Notes under the pieces: generated by a model | What the model was told of the DNA's origin: nothing | The model's input: the letters and a program-made list of their open reading frames with translations, nothing else | Databases searched by the model: none | Translations under genes and position numbers: made by a program | NCBI GenBank assembly: GCA_963777095.1 | Contig: CAVZOY010000002.1 | Span: 372,001-436,000, forward strand | Source of the DNA: CAVZOY01 sp963777095 | GTDB taxonomy: Bacteria > Actinomycetota > Actinomycetes > Mycobacteriales > Geodermatophilaceae | Length of the DNA: 64,000 nucleotides | Reading direction: 5' to 3' | Shown here: in pieces, positions 1-8,273 of the stretch | Layout: the number at the start of each line of letters is the position of its first letter | Position numbering within the stretch: position 1 is the stretch's first letter

Positions 1-170
1 CCGAGGCACTCCCACCCGAGCACATGATCTGCTTGGTCGAGCATGCGCGCTCGCCGACGACCCCGCCGAGGTCAGGAGCTGGGTGGCCCGGCTCGAGGAA
101 CTGTCGCGAGCGCACCGGCATCGCGGTCCCGCCGTGGGAGCGGCGCCTGCTGGCCGGATGCGGGTGCTGA
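1..170 (+). pseudogene. 3' end of an AfsR-like regulator, frame-disrupted
   Basis: The left edge holds the last ~55 codons of a paralogue of the regulator at 653-3736. Read in three pieces it gives EALPPEHMICLVEHA (from base 3), LADDPAEVRSWVARLEELSR (from base 50) and IAVPPWERRLL, ending at TGA 168-170. The intact paralogue ends ALAPERIVWLVEQALLADD, then VHRLEALSRRTE and VAIPPWERRML. One base seems to be missing near 47-50 and one extra C is present near 113, so the two shifts cancel. This is the C-terminal TPR region only; the DNA-binding part lies outside the window. Two compensating indels within 65 bases look more like sequence error than decay, but a true pseudogene cannot be excluded. 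Confidence 0.6.
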
Positions 171-180
171 GGCCGCACGC

Positions 181-219
181 GCGTCGGCGCCCGGCTGGTA
201 TGCAGCCGGGCGCCGACGC
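181..219. terminator. Bidirectional hairpin terminator
   Basis: A perfect 16-base inverted repeat (181-196 with 204-219) encloses a 7-base loop. It lies between the convergent ends of the regulator fragment (stop 170) and the small membrane protein (stop 232). There is no T-run, as is common for actinobacterial terminators. Confidence 0.8.
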
Positions 220-231
220 CGTCTCGGTGGT

Positions 232-483
232 TCAGCCGGCCTGCCGTTCCAGCGAATCCGCGCTGCCGAAGTTGTAGTCCTGCAGCCACTCGGGGGCGGT
301 TCCGCCGACGCTGGCCGGCTCGTCGCTGACGAGGGTCGGGGCGGTCGTACCGGACTGCAGCAGAACCACCGTGGTGATCACGGCCGCGGCCACGGCCAGG
401 ATGACGATCGCCAGGCCGATGATCATGCGCCTGGGCGTGCCCAGCAGGCCGTGGACAACTGCCGGGTGCACCGGTGTGGCCAT
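232..483 (-). CDS. Small single-pass membrane protein
   Basis: An 83-residue protein of unknown function. The ATG at 483 has a GAGGAGG ribosome site a few bases upstream. Residues 1-20 are a short cytoplasmic segment, residues ~21-42 form one strongly hydrophobic helix (IIGLAIVILAVAAAVITTVV), and the acidic C-terminal half (APEWLQDYNFGSADSLE) is probably outside the cell. It is divergent from the AfsR-like regulator at 653, with a shared ~170-base promoter region, so the two may be functionally linked. I do not recognise the family. Confidence 0.65.
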   Translation of the reverse strand: MATPVHPAVVHGLLGTPRRMIIGLAIVILAVAAAVITTVVLLQSGTTAPTLVSDEPASVGGTAPEWLQDYNFGSADSLERQAG

Positions 484-652
484 GGGGAGTCCTCCTCGAA
501 CGGGCCGCGGATCCGCGGCGTGCACCGGAAGGTTCCCGACCCGCGCTCCAACCCCGCTGTAACGAGAAGCCAACGCCGCTAGCATCCGACCGGTTCGACA
601 CAGCGCCGTGCCGAGGGATGGCCGGATACGCCGGCCGCCCGTGGAGGCGGAC

Positions 653-3600
653 ATGGCAGGAGACCTGCGGATCCGCCTGTTGGGCCCGCTGGAGGTCACG
701 CGCGCGGGAGCGCCCGTGGGTCCGGCCGGGACGCGGCGGCGGTCTCTGCTGGCACTGCTCGCGCTACGCGCGAACGAGGTGGTCAGCACCGACGAGCTGG
801 TCGCCGGGATCTGGGGCGAACACCCTCCCGCCAGTGCGACGGCGGTCGTGCAGACGTACGTGTCGACCTGGCGCAAGGCCTTCGAGGCCGCCGGCGTACC
901 GGGGCCGTCCCGGATCACGACCGAGAACGGCGGCTACCGGCTCACCCTGGCCGCCGAGGAGTGCGACCTGCTGCTGTTCCGGCACCTGGCCGATCGGGGT
1001 CGCCGGGCCGTCGCGGAGCGGCGCCACGCCGCGGGCAGGATCCTGCTCGAGGAGGCACTGGCCCTGTGGCGCGGAGCCGTGCTGCCGGAGCTCGGCATCG
1101 ACCCGTTCCACGGCGACGCCGTCCGCTCGATCCAGGACCTGCGCGTGCAGGTGATCGAGGACTGGGCCAGGTCGGTGCTCGAGAGCGGCACCGACGCCGA
1201 CCTGCCGGCCGTTCTCCAGGCGGTGCAGGAGCTGCGCACCGAACACCCGTGGCGGGAACGCCCGACCGAGCTGTTGCTGTGGACGCTGTTCCGCCAGGGC
1301 CGTCAGCGGGATGCGCTCGCGGCGTTCGACGTCACCCGCCGCGAACTGGCCGACGAACTCGGGGTCGACCCCGGTCCGGAGCTCCGCCGCATGCACGAGC
1401 GAGTGCTTCGACAGGACCCGGGCCTGCTGCCATCCGCACCAGCTCGTCCGGCGCGCGTGACGGTCCGGCCGGATGCCTTCGTAGGGCGGGAGCGGGAGCT
1501 GCACGAGGTCGCCGAGCTGTTACGAGGTCACCGCCTCGTCACGCTCACCGGCCCGGCGGGGGCCGGCAAGACCCGGCTCGCCGAGGAGGTTGCCGCCCGG
1601 GCCGGCCTGGACGCCGTCCTCGTCGACCTGGCGTCGGTCGACGACCCCGGCCTGGTCCCGGCACGGATCGCGGCTCGGCTCGGGCTGGCCACCGGGGAGC
1701 CACTCGACGTGCTCGTCGCGATGCTGGCTCATCGGCCGTTGCTCCTGGTACTGGACAACCTGGAGCACCTCACGGGGGTGGCCACGACGGTCTCCTCCCT
1801 CCTGCGCAGCACCACCGAGCTGCGCATCCTCGCCACATCCCGGGACCCGGTCCACGTCACCGGGGAACAGCAGTACGCCGTGTCCCCACTGCCCGTACCC
1901 GGTCCGGACGAGCGCGATGCCCGACGGCTGGCCGCCTCCGCCGCGGTGCAACTGCTCGTCGCGCGTGCGCGGGAGAGCGATCCGGGATTCCGCGTGCACG
2001 ACGGCAACGCAGCTGCGACGGCCCAGATCGTCCGGGCGCTCGACGGACTGCCGCTCGCGCTGGAGATCGTGGCACCGTGGCTCCGTCCACTCGGCCCCGA
2101 GGGCGTGCTCCACCAGCTGCACAGCCCCCTGGACATCCAGGACCGGCGCACCGACGCCGACCGGCGGCACCGCACGCTGCGGGACGCCATGTCCTGGAGC
2201 TACGAGCGACTGTCCCGCGACGAGCAGACGCTGCTGGCCCGCCTGTCCGTCCTCCGCGGGGGCGGCGACCTGGAAGCGGTTCGGGCAGTGGGCGGGTCCG
2301 ACCTGGCCGTGCCGGTCGTCGATGTCCTGGTCGACCTCGTCGACCGCCACCTCGTGCAGCCGCCCGGCACCCTCGACGGGCCCCCACGCTTCCGCCTCCT
2401 GGAGACCGTCCGGCAGTTCGCCGCCGAACGCCTCGCCGCGGACGACGACCAGGAGGCGCCGGAGGCCCGGGCCGCCGCGTGGTTCGGGCGGTGGGCGGTG
2501 TGGCTCGCCGCGAACAGCGAGGGACCGGACACGGGCTCCTGGCAGGCCCAGGCGGTCGCCGATGCCGACAACCTGCGCGCGGCGATGGACTTCCTCGAGC
2601 GGACGGGGCAGGCCGACGCCCATCTGCAACTCGTCGTGGACACCATGGTGCTGTGGTTCGAGGCCGGGCACGAGGACGAGGGCGAGGAGCGCCTGGAGCG
2701 GGCTCTGTCCTCGGCCCCGGCGGACACACCCGCCGTCCCGATGGCCCTGGCATACCTCGCGTGGCTCGTTGCTGGGCACGACCGGACCCGGGCCGCGGAG
2801 TTGGCGGACAGGGCGGCCGCCGTGGCCCGACGCGCCGGCGACGAACCGGTGCTCGCCTTCGCGCTCCAGGCACTCGGTGAATCCTCGGACGACGCCGACG
2901 TCGCCCGGGCGGTCAGTCTCGAAGCCCTCGAGCTGGCGCACCGGCTGAACGGCCGAGCGGTCGCCTACGGCCCCACGGCGGGCGAGGCGATCGCCTGCGG
3001 CGCGACCCACAATCTCGCCGCAGTAGAGGCCTACCGCTCCCTGCCGACAGCGATCGAGTGGCAGCGGCGGGCGCTCCTCCTCTGCGAGGAGGAGGGAGAT
3101 CGCCGGATCACCGCCGCCAACAGCGCGCGCCTCGGCATGCTGCACCTGCTGGCCGGCGATGTGCCGGCGGCGACCGGCCCCATCCGGCGGGCCGCGGCGA
3201 TGCTCACCGGGCCTCTCACCGCGCGGTGGGAGGACATCGTCGCCCTCGCCCAGGCGCAGCTGCTGCATCACCAGGGCCGCACCGGCGAGGCCCGCGCCGC
3301 CTACGGGGCCCTGATCACCTCGGCCATGGCCGGTGGGCGGGTCCTGCACGTCTCGTTGGGCTCCTCCGGGCTCGTCGACGTGCTGACCGACGTCGGGCTG
3401 GTGGAGGACGCTGCCGAGGCGCTCCGCAGGGCGGACGTGGTTCTCAGGGGCCGCGTCGACACCCGCCACGCCGCCCGGTTCCAGGTGCGCAAGGCCCGGT
3501 TGTTGCGGCTCGACGACCGGGCGGCCGAGGCCGCCGTCCTGCTGCAGCAGGCGCGGGGCGGCATGGACGAGGACGCCCTGGCTCCCGAGCGGATCGTCTG

Positions 3601-3736
3601 GCTGGTCGAGCAGGCACTGCTGGCCGACGACCCGGACGAGGCCCGCCGTTGGGTGCACCGGTTGGAGGCTCTGTCGCGACGGACCGAGGTCGCGATCCCG
3701 CCGTGGGAACGGCGAATGCTCACGTCGCTCGGCTGA
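653..3736 (+). CDS. AfsR-like regulator (wHTH-BTAD-NTPase-TPR)
   Basis: A 1027-residue transcriptional regulator of the AfsR/SARP large class. An OmpR-type winged helix (residues ~1-95, starting LRIRLLGPLEVTRAG) is followed by a bacterial transcriptional activation domain (~100-245). A STAND-type NTPase comes next, with Walker A GPAGAGK near residue 300, Walker B LLLVLDN near 365 and the motif LATSRDPVHVTGE. The C-terminal ~400 residues are alanine/arginine-rich helical repeats of TPR type. The ATG at 653 is chosen because GGAGG lies 5 bases upstream; a GTG at 608 has none. Such proteins activate secondary-metabolite or stress genes after nucleotide binding; the target is unknown. A C-terminal fragment of a close paralogue lies at 1-170, and an IS110 transposase gene ends 21 bases after this stop. 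Confidence 0.9.
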   Translation: MAGDLRIRLLGPLEVTRAGAPVGPAGTRRRSLLALLALRANEVVSTDELVAGIWGEHPPASATAVVQTYVSTWRKAFEAAGVPGPSRITTENGGYRLTLAAEECDLLLFRHLADRGRRAVAERRHAAGRILLEEALALWRGAVLPELGIDPFHGDAVRSIQDLRVQVIEDWARSVLESGTDADLPAVLQAVQELRTEHPWRERPTELLLWTLFRQGRQRDALAAFDVTRRELADELGVDPGPELRRMHERVLRQDPGLLPSAPARPARVTVRPDAFVGRERELHEVAELLRGHRLVTLTGPAGAGKTRLAEEVAARAGLDAVLVDLASVDDPGLVPARIAARLGLATGEPLDVLVAMLAHRPLLLVLDNLEHLTGVATTVSSLLRSTTELRILATSRDPVHVTGEQQYAVSPLPVPGPDERDARRLAASAAVQLLVARARESDPGFRVHDGNAAATAQIVRALDGLPLALEIVAPWLRPLGPEGVLHQLHSPLDIQDRRTDADRRHRTLRDAMSWSYERLSRDEQTLLARLSVLRGGGDLEAVRAVGGSDLAVPVVDVLVDLVDRHLVQPPGTLDGPPRFRLLETVRQFAAERLAADDDQEAPEARAAAWFGRWAVWLAANSEGPDTGSWQAQAVADADNLRAAMDFLERTGQADAHLQLVVDTMVLWFEAGHEDEGEERLERALSSAPADTPAVPMALAYLAWLVAGHDRTRAAELADRAAAVARRAGDEPVLAFALQALGESSDDADVARAVSLEALELAHRLNGRAVAYGPTAGEAIACGATHNLAAVEAYRSLPTAIEWQRRALLLCEEEGDRRITAANSARLGMLHLLAGDVPAATGPIRRAAAMLTGPLTARWEDIVALAQAQLLHHQGRTGEARAAYGALITSAMAGGRVLHVSLGSSGLVDVLTDVGLVEDAAEALRRADVVLRGRVDTRHAARFQVRKARLLRLDDRAAEAAVLLQQARGGMDEDALAPERIVWLVEQALLADDPDEARRWVHRLEALSRRTEVAIPPWERRMLTSLG

Positions 3737-5570
3737 TTCCCTATGGCCGCTGTGGGGTCAAGTGGTTGCCTTGACCGGGGTTCGGGCGGCGAGCACGCTG
3801 GTATCGCGGGGAAGGTCGCCTCGTTTGTCGACCCTTCGGGTGTCTGACCTGTCATGTCCTGCGTGGACTTGCTGAGGGGCCTTCCCCGCCTTGCCGCGCG
3901 GTGGAGTGGGTTTACGGCTGCGTCGGCGGGCTCGGACCTCGGGCGGGACGGTCCACTGCTCGGTGATGATCTTCTTGGCCGTGGTGTGGTCGACCGGGGT
4001 GCCGTCGGTGTCGCAGATGACGTAGGGCATGCCGCGGACCAAGACGGCGTGCAGCCGTTCGGCGAGGTGGGCGGCGACCACGCAGCAGGCCTTGAGGTGT
4101 CCGGCACCGCGTTCGACCATTTGCATGTAGTAGATCCGCGCCAGCTGGGGGTCCTGGCGGCGGGCGTTGTCGGCGGCGCGGATGAGTGTGGTGCGCAACA
4201 GTCGGTTGCCGGCCTTGCTCATCGGCTCGCCCTTCCGGTCGGTGTTCCCGGTCTCGCTGGCCTTGGGGGCAAGGCCGGTAAAGGAGCGGAACTGCTTACC
4301 GGTCCGAAAGCGGCCGGGGCGACCGATGATCGCGGTCACCGTCGGTGCGCCGATCTCGGCCAGCCCGGGCAGGCTGGCAGCCAGGGCACTGGGATCGGTG
4401 AACCGGTATGCCTCCGCGCGAGCAGTGGCATGTCCGGTCAGCTCGGCCCGCACGGCCTGCAGCAGCCGCACCTCGGTGGCGACTTCGGCGGCCAGGTCGG
4501 TGAAGGAGACGGCCGGATGGTCGGCGTAGAGCTCGAGCGCGGCCGCCGCGGCGATCCGCCAGGCGTCGGCGCGGGCAGTGCCCTGCTGACCGTGGGAAGC
4601 CTTGCGGATCACCGCCAGCAGCCGGGTCCGCCCGGCGGCCAGCAGCGCCCGTGGATCGGCCCAGCGTTCCAGAACCGCCAGGTCGGCCTTGGACAGGTCA
4701 CCGGTCAGTGGGCTGTCGGGCAGCAGTTGGCGGACCAGGTCCTTGATCCGCCGCTGGTGCAGCGCCCCCTGCTGGGTCAGCCGGTCACAGGCCCGCACCC
4801 GCCGGTCCAGCGCAGCAGCCTCCGGGCCGGGCAGCTCCAGCGGCTGGAGGCCGTCAGGTGCGATCAGCGGCAGCCGGGCCAAGGTGTCGGCGTCGATGCC
4901 GTTGCTCTTGGCGTGCCGGGACAAGAACCGGCGCAGATCGGCGGCCTTGGCGCTGGCCACCCGGAACACCAGGTGCCCCCGGTTGAGGAAGAACACCGCG
5001 ACCGGCAGCCAGGCCGGCCCGGTCGGCTCCAGCACCACCTCCAGGTGGGTGCCCGGCGGGGCACCGGCCAGCGCCGCGGCCTCCACTGCGACCAGGCTTT
5101 CCACCCTCGGGCGGGCCCGTCGGCGGCAGACCTCGCTGCCATCACCGCGAAGTACGCGGACGGTGTGGTCACTGGCGATGCCCAGATCCACTCCGACCAG
5201 GCGACGTTCCTCTGACATGGGCTGCTCCTCGCTGCCGACCAGGATCGATGCCTCCGGTCGGCCGCGACGAGCGACGTGAAGATCAACGGTCACGGCCCCA
5301 CGCGCAACGAGTGCCGGCCGAGACGATCCCGATCGCGGCACCCACTCATGTGCTGCAAGCGGGCCCGACCTCGACGGGCCGGCCCACTTCCCTCATCCGG
5401 GACTCCGTGACCGGGCCAGCGGTGGCAATCAGACGAACGAGACCCCACGCCGTTCGACGACGCGGCTCCCAGAGCTCCATTCGACGCCACCCACCGGACC
5501 AGCCGGGCCGCTCATGCAACCCGAGACCACCAGCGCGATCAACACCGGAGGTCCTTACATGAGCTCACGT
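3737..5570 (-). mobile_element. IS110-family insertion sequence (ends approximate)
   Basis: One transposase gene (3758-5218) is flanked by a very short 3' side (at most 21 bases to the regulator stop) and a long 5' non-coding side (5219 to at most 5576). IS110 elements lack terminal inverted repeats and typically show this long-left, short-right layout, with only a 2-base core shared at both ends. For that reason I cannot fix the boundaries from this copy alone. The element sits between a regulator and a glycosyltransferase gene without visibly breaking either. Confidence 0.65.
3758..5218 (-). CDS. IS110-family transposase (DEDD/serine recombinase)
   Basis: A 486-residue IS110-type recombinase. 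The N-terminal RuvC-like DEDD domain shows D11 in VGVDLGIAS, E64 in VVLEPTGPAW and D109/D111 in KSNGIDADTLARLP. The C-terminal Transposase_20 domain starts at ASLPGLAEIGAPTVTAIIG (~residue 281). It holds the probable catalytic serine S334 in MSKAGNRLLRTTLIRAA. All motifs are intact and the length is in the family's range, so the enzyme looks active. The ATG at 5218 is preceded by GAGGAG; an in-frame upstream extension to 5341 lacks family similarity. IS110 enzymes are guided by a non-coding bridge RNA encoded in the element's own flank; see 5219-5576. Confidence 0.93.
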   Translation of the reverse strand: MSEERRLVGVDLGIASDHTVRVLRGDGSEVCRRRARPRVESLVAVEAAALAGAPPGTHLEVVLEPTGPAWLPVAVFFLNRGHLVFRVASAKAADLRRFLSRHAKSNGIDADTLARLPLIAPDGLQPLELPGPEAAALDRRVRACDRLTQQGALHQRRIKDLVRQLLPDSPLTGDLSKADLAVLERWADPRALLAAGRTRLLAVIRKASHGQQGTARADAWRIAAAAALELYADHPAVSFTDLAAEVATEVRLLQAVRAELTGHATARAEAYRFTDPSALAASLPGLAEIGAPTVTAIIGRPGRFRTGKQFRSFTGLAPKASETGNTDRKGEPMSKAGNRLLRTTLIRAADNARRQDPQLARIYYMQMVERGAGHLKACCVVAAHLAERLHAVLVRGMPYVICDTDGTPVDHTTAKKIITEQWTVPPEVRARRRSRKPTPPRGKAGKAPQQVHAGHDRSDTRRVDKRGDLPRDTSVLAARTPVKATT

Positions 5571-5576
5571 CCGCCG
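5219..5576 (-). ncRNA. Candidate IS110 bridge RNA / left-end non-coding region
   Basis: 358 bases carry no convincing gene. In IS110-group elements this position, upstream of the transposase, encodes the bridge RNA whose loops pair with donor and target DNA. I see a perfect 6-base hairpin with a 7-base loop at 5362-5380 and other short GC-rich repeats around it. I could not identify the guide loops or the core dinucleotide. The assignment rests on family knowledge and position, not on a recognised fold. The last part, next to 5577, may be the 3' flank of the glycosyltransferase gene rather than the element. Confidence 0.35.
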
Positions 5577-7577
5577 TCAGGCAGGCACGCCGGGCCGTCT
5601 CGCCCCCGCCGGCACCGGCACGGGCACGGGCGGCAGCAGCCCCCGCTCCGGAGCGGGCTGCAGCGCGGGCAGCTGCGTGACGACGTTGCCCCAGCGCGCT
5701 GAGCCGGCCCCGAAGGCGGTGGCCGACAACTGGGCCAGGGGCACCCACTGGCGGCCGATGAACTGCAACCGGTGGATCAGCCCGCTGCGCGACCGGACCA
5801 CGGCGCGGAGCACGACCGGTTCCGGCCGGTCCGGCACCGCGATGGCCAGCTCCACGTCGCAGCCCGGCTCAATGCCGTCGCCGGTCACCCACACCTCGGC
5901 GCCGCCGAGCGACACGTTGAACAGCCGGCCGGGCGCGCCGTCGAGGGCGGCGGCCATCCGCGTCGGGAACCGGTGCGCCTCGCGCCGCTCGGCGGAGAAC
6001 CGGGGATCCCGGATCCGCCGCACCGCCGCTGCCACGGTGACGAAGGTGACCGCGACCCAGAACATCGGCACGAGCAGGGCAGTGCCGTCGCGCTGGTGGG
6101 TCGGCGTCCAGCCGGCGATGCCGGCGAGCCCGTACCCGATCGCTCCGACCAGCACCGCGCCGAGCACGAGGAGAAGCCGCGGCACCCTCGCCCGCGTCCG
6201 GTCCTCCCCCGTCCGGCCCTTCGCCGTGACGGCGAAACGGCCGGTGCCGGCCAGGAACAGGGAGAGCGTGGCGGCCAGGTTGGACGGCATCCGCACGACC
6301 TCGAACAGCAGCGAGGCCCAGATCGGCGCGAAACCCCGGGCGAGCAGCGCGATGGCCAACTGCTGCAGGACGAAGCTCGCTCCCGCGGCGATGGCGAACT
6401 GCTCGGGCCGCGCGTCGACCGGGAAGACGCCGGTGAGCAACACCGCGACGGGGACGAGTGCCAGGCCGAGGGTGCGCCAGGAGTCGAACCAGGCCGCCAG
6501 TGAGTACAGGTAGCCCAGCCGCTGTCGCAGCGTCAGCCCGCCGACCGTGAACGGATTGTCGTTCCGGAGTACCTGCATGGCTCCGCGACCCCAGCGGCGG
6601 CGCTGGGCGTAGAACGTGTCCGGACTCCCGGCGGCCAGCCCCCGGGCCAGTACCTCGTTGTGGTACGCGGAGCGCCAGCCGGCCTGGTGCAGCTTCATCG
6701 TGGTGTGGAAGTCCTCGGTCAAGGACTCGGTCGCGACGCCGCCGATGTCGCGCAGCGCCCGCACCCGGAGCACCGCGTTGGTGCCGCACCAGAACGACGC
6801 CCCGGCCCGGTGCTTGCCGGGCTGGATCACCCGGTAGAACAGCGACTCCTCGTGCAGGTCGGCACCCGGGCGCAGGTGCTCGAACGAGTCGGTGTTGTAG
6901 AAGTGCTGCGGCGTCTGCACCAACGCGATCTGCGAGTCCGCGAAGTAGGGCAGCGTGCGGGTGAGGAAGTGCCGGTCCGGCACGTGGTCGGCGTCGAAGA
7001 CGGCGACGAGGTCGGTGCGCACCATGGCCAGGGCGTGGTTGAGATTGCCGGCCTTGGCGTGGTCGTGGACCGGCCGGCTGATGTACCGGGCACCGAGGGC
7101 GGTCACCATCTCGGCGACCTCGAGCCGATCACCGTCGTCCAGCACCCAGGTCTCGTGGTCGCCCTCGAGGTCGAGGCACGCGGCGACGGTGGGCAGCAGG
7201 ACGTCGAGGTGCTCGTTGTAGGTCGGCACCAGAACGGTGACCGTGGGCCGACGTTGCCCGGGAGGCCAGGGACGCGCGGGCGACGGGTCGACTCGCCACG
7301 CGGTCACGACGAACAACAGGAGCGCCGTGGCTCCGTAGACCTCGAGCGCCACGAACGGCACGCCGAGCCACAGCGCCGCTCCGTCCGGGAGGGTGGCGAC
7401 GAGGCGCCATCCGACGTAGGTCCAGGTCACCAGGACGGCGAGGACGGCGACCGTCTGGACGAAGGCACGGCGGGACCGGCTCTCCGGGGCCGGCAACGCG
7501 TCTCGCCGCCCGGTCGCACGGACGACACCGTCGGAGGTACCGACGCGGCTCGTCGCCTCGAAGCCTTGTGTGGTCAC
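5577..7577 (-). CDS. Cellulose-synthase-like glycosyltransferase with PilZ domain
   Basis: A 666-residue membrane glycosyltransferase of family 2 that probably polymerises an exopolysaccharide from a UDP-sugar. Two N-terminal membrane helices (~40-95) precede a GT-A catalytic domain with VLVPTYNE, a DDG, the metal-binding FDADHVP, the TED motif in ESLTEDFHTT and QRRRWGRG (QxxRW). Further membrane helices follow. The C-terminal PilZ domain contains RREAHRFP (RxxxR) and FNVSLGGAEV (N/DxSxxG), the two parts of a c-di-GMP site. The enzyme is therefore probably activated by c-di-GMP like BcsA. The start is a GTG at 7577 without a clear ribosome site, so the true start could be slightly downstream. 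No BcsB-like partner is visible nearby. Confidence 0.85.
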   Translation of the reverse strand: MTTQGFEATSRVGTSDGVVRATGRRDALPAPESRSRRAFVQTVAVLAVLVTWTYVGWRLVATLPDGAALWLGVPFVALEVYGATALLLFVVTAWRVDPSPARPWPPGQRRPTVTVLVPTYNEHLDVLLPTVAACLDLEGDHETWVLDDGDRLEVAEMVTALGARYISRPVHDHAKAGNLNHALAMVRTDLVAVFDADHVPDRHFLTRTLPYFADSQIALVQTPQHFYNTDSFEHLRPGADLHEESLFYRVIQPGKHRAGASFWCGTNAVLRVRALRDIGGVATESLTEDFHTTMKLHQAGWRSAYHNEVLARGLAAGSPDTFYAQRRRWGRGAMQVLRNDNPFTVGGLTLRQRLGYLYSLAAWFDSWRTLGLALVPVAVLLTGVFPVDARPEQFAIAAGASFVLQQLAIALLARGFAPIWASLLFEVVRMPSNLAATLSLFLAGTGRFAVTAKGRTGEDRTRARVPRLLLVLGAVLVGAIGYGLAGIAGWTPTHQRDGTALLVPMFWVAVTFVTVAAAVRRIRDPRFSAERREAHRFPTRMAAALDGAPGRLFNVSLGGAEVWVTGDGIEPGCDVELAIAVPDRPEPVVLRAVVRSRSGLIHRLQFIGRQWVPLAQLSATAFGAGSARWGNVVTQLPALQPAPERGLLPPVPVPVPAGARRPGVPA

Positions 7578-7661
7578 ACAGAGGCATCGGCCTCGACGGA
7601 GCTCCAGCCGATCGCCTGGTCGGATGAAATATTGCCCTCAACCGGATCGGGACCGTCCGAA

Positions 7662-7973
7662 TCACTTCGGCGGCCGCTCCCGCGCCAGCACGTCCATCAG
7701 GCCGAGGACGACGTCGTCGACGACGCGCCGGAACACGTCGACGATCGGCCGCGCGTCGTACAGCGGTGCGGCCGTGGCGACGCCGCGGGGGGTGACGACC
7801 CGCATTCGGGCGGCGGGCCGGGAGGTCGCGAGCAGCGGCCGGACGGCGCGGCCGAGACGACGCACGACCGCTCCCTGCGCCAGGGCCGGCCGCCCCCGCC
7901 ACCGGGCGACCATCGGCTCCGGCGCGACTGCCGGGAGGCCGTCGAAGTAGGCCAGGACCTCGTCAGGCGTCAG
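7662..7973 (-). CDS. Shortened GXWXG/DUF4334-like protein
   Basis: About 103 residues beginning LTPDEVLAYFDGLPAVAPE. The start of the DUF4334 family (FDxLPxV followed by GRWRG) is visible as MVARWRGR. Its end is also visible as YDARPIVDVFRRV followed by DDVVLGLMDV. The ~35-40 residue segment that normally joins these parts, containing the WYGK-type motif, appears to be missing, so this is an internally shortened or decayed member. No ATG or GTG fits well; the reading frame can begin at CTG 7973, which overlaps the TGA of the upstream DUF4177 gene (CTGA). Function unknown. Confidence 0.5.
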   Translation of the reverse strand: MTPDEVLAYFDGLPAVAPEPMVARWRGRPALAQGAVVRRLGRAVRPLLATSRPAARMRVVTPRGVATAAPLYDARPIVDVFRRVVDDVVLGLMDVLARERPPK

Positions 7974-8176
7974 GCAATCGCCCGCTCGAACGTGACGAGG
8001 AGGCCCTCGACGCCGCCCGGTCCGACGCGTCCCTTCACTTCGGTCGAGGTGATCGCCCTGAGCTGCCAACCCTCGGCGGCGTAGTCGTTGAGCAGCTTCT
8101 CCAGCTTGTCGCCGGACATCTTGCCGCCGATCATCCCCTCGCGGAGTTCCTCGACCTTGTACTGGTAGCGGGCCAT
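7970..8176 (-). CDS. DUF4177-family small protein
   Basis: A 68-residue protein: MARYQYKVEELREGMIGG, then DKLEKLLNDYAAEGWQLRAI and a VEGLLVTFERA end. The GW-x-L core and the terminal strand are typical of DUF4177, a small alpha/beta domain of unknown function. The ATG at 8176 starts just before the family-conserved YxYK segment; upstream in-frame codons are arginine-rich shadow sequence. It overlaps or abuts the DUF4334-like gene downstream on the same strand, so the two are probably co-transcribed. Confidence 0.75.
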   Translation of the reverse strand: MARYQYKVEELREGMIGGKMSGDKLEKLLNDYAAEGWQLRAITSTEVKGRVGPGGVEGLLVTFERAIA

Positions 8177-8260
8177 CTGCGCCGTCCTCCTCGGTTCGCC
8201 GTCCCGCCAGCCTGCCCGCCCGGCGCACCCAGGGCGACCCCTTCGGCCGCGGCGCCGGTC

Positions 8261-8266
8261 TAGGTT
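8261..8266 (+). promoter_or_regulatory. -10 box (TAGGTT) of a leaderless promoter
   Basis: TAGGTT lies 7 bases before the ATG at 8274, so transcription would start at or next to the start codon. The same spacing recurs at six other genes in the window. Confidence 0.5.
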
Positions 8267-8273
8267 GCCCGGC

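Noticed and set aside
3854..5215. A 453-codon plus-strand frame opposite the IS110 transposase
   Set aside because: Antisense shadow of the transposase; no protein motifs.
3737..5540. AGCGGCC shared by the IS110 right end and left flank as a guide/donor match
   Set aside because: A 7-base GC-rich match is expected by chance in ~300 bases; no supporting fold or core was found.
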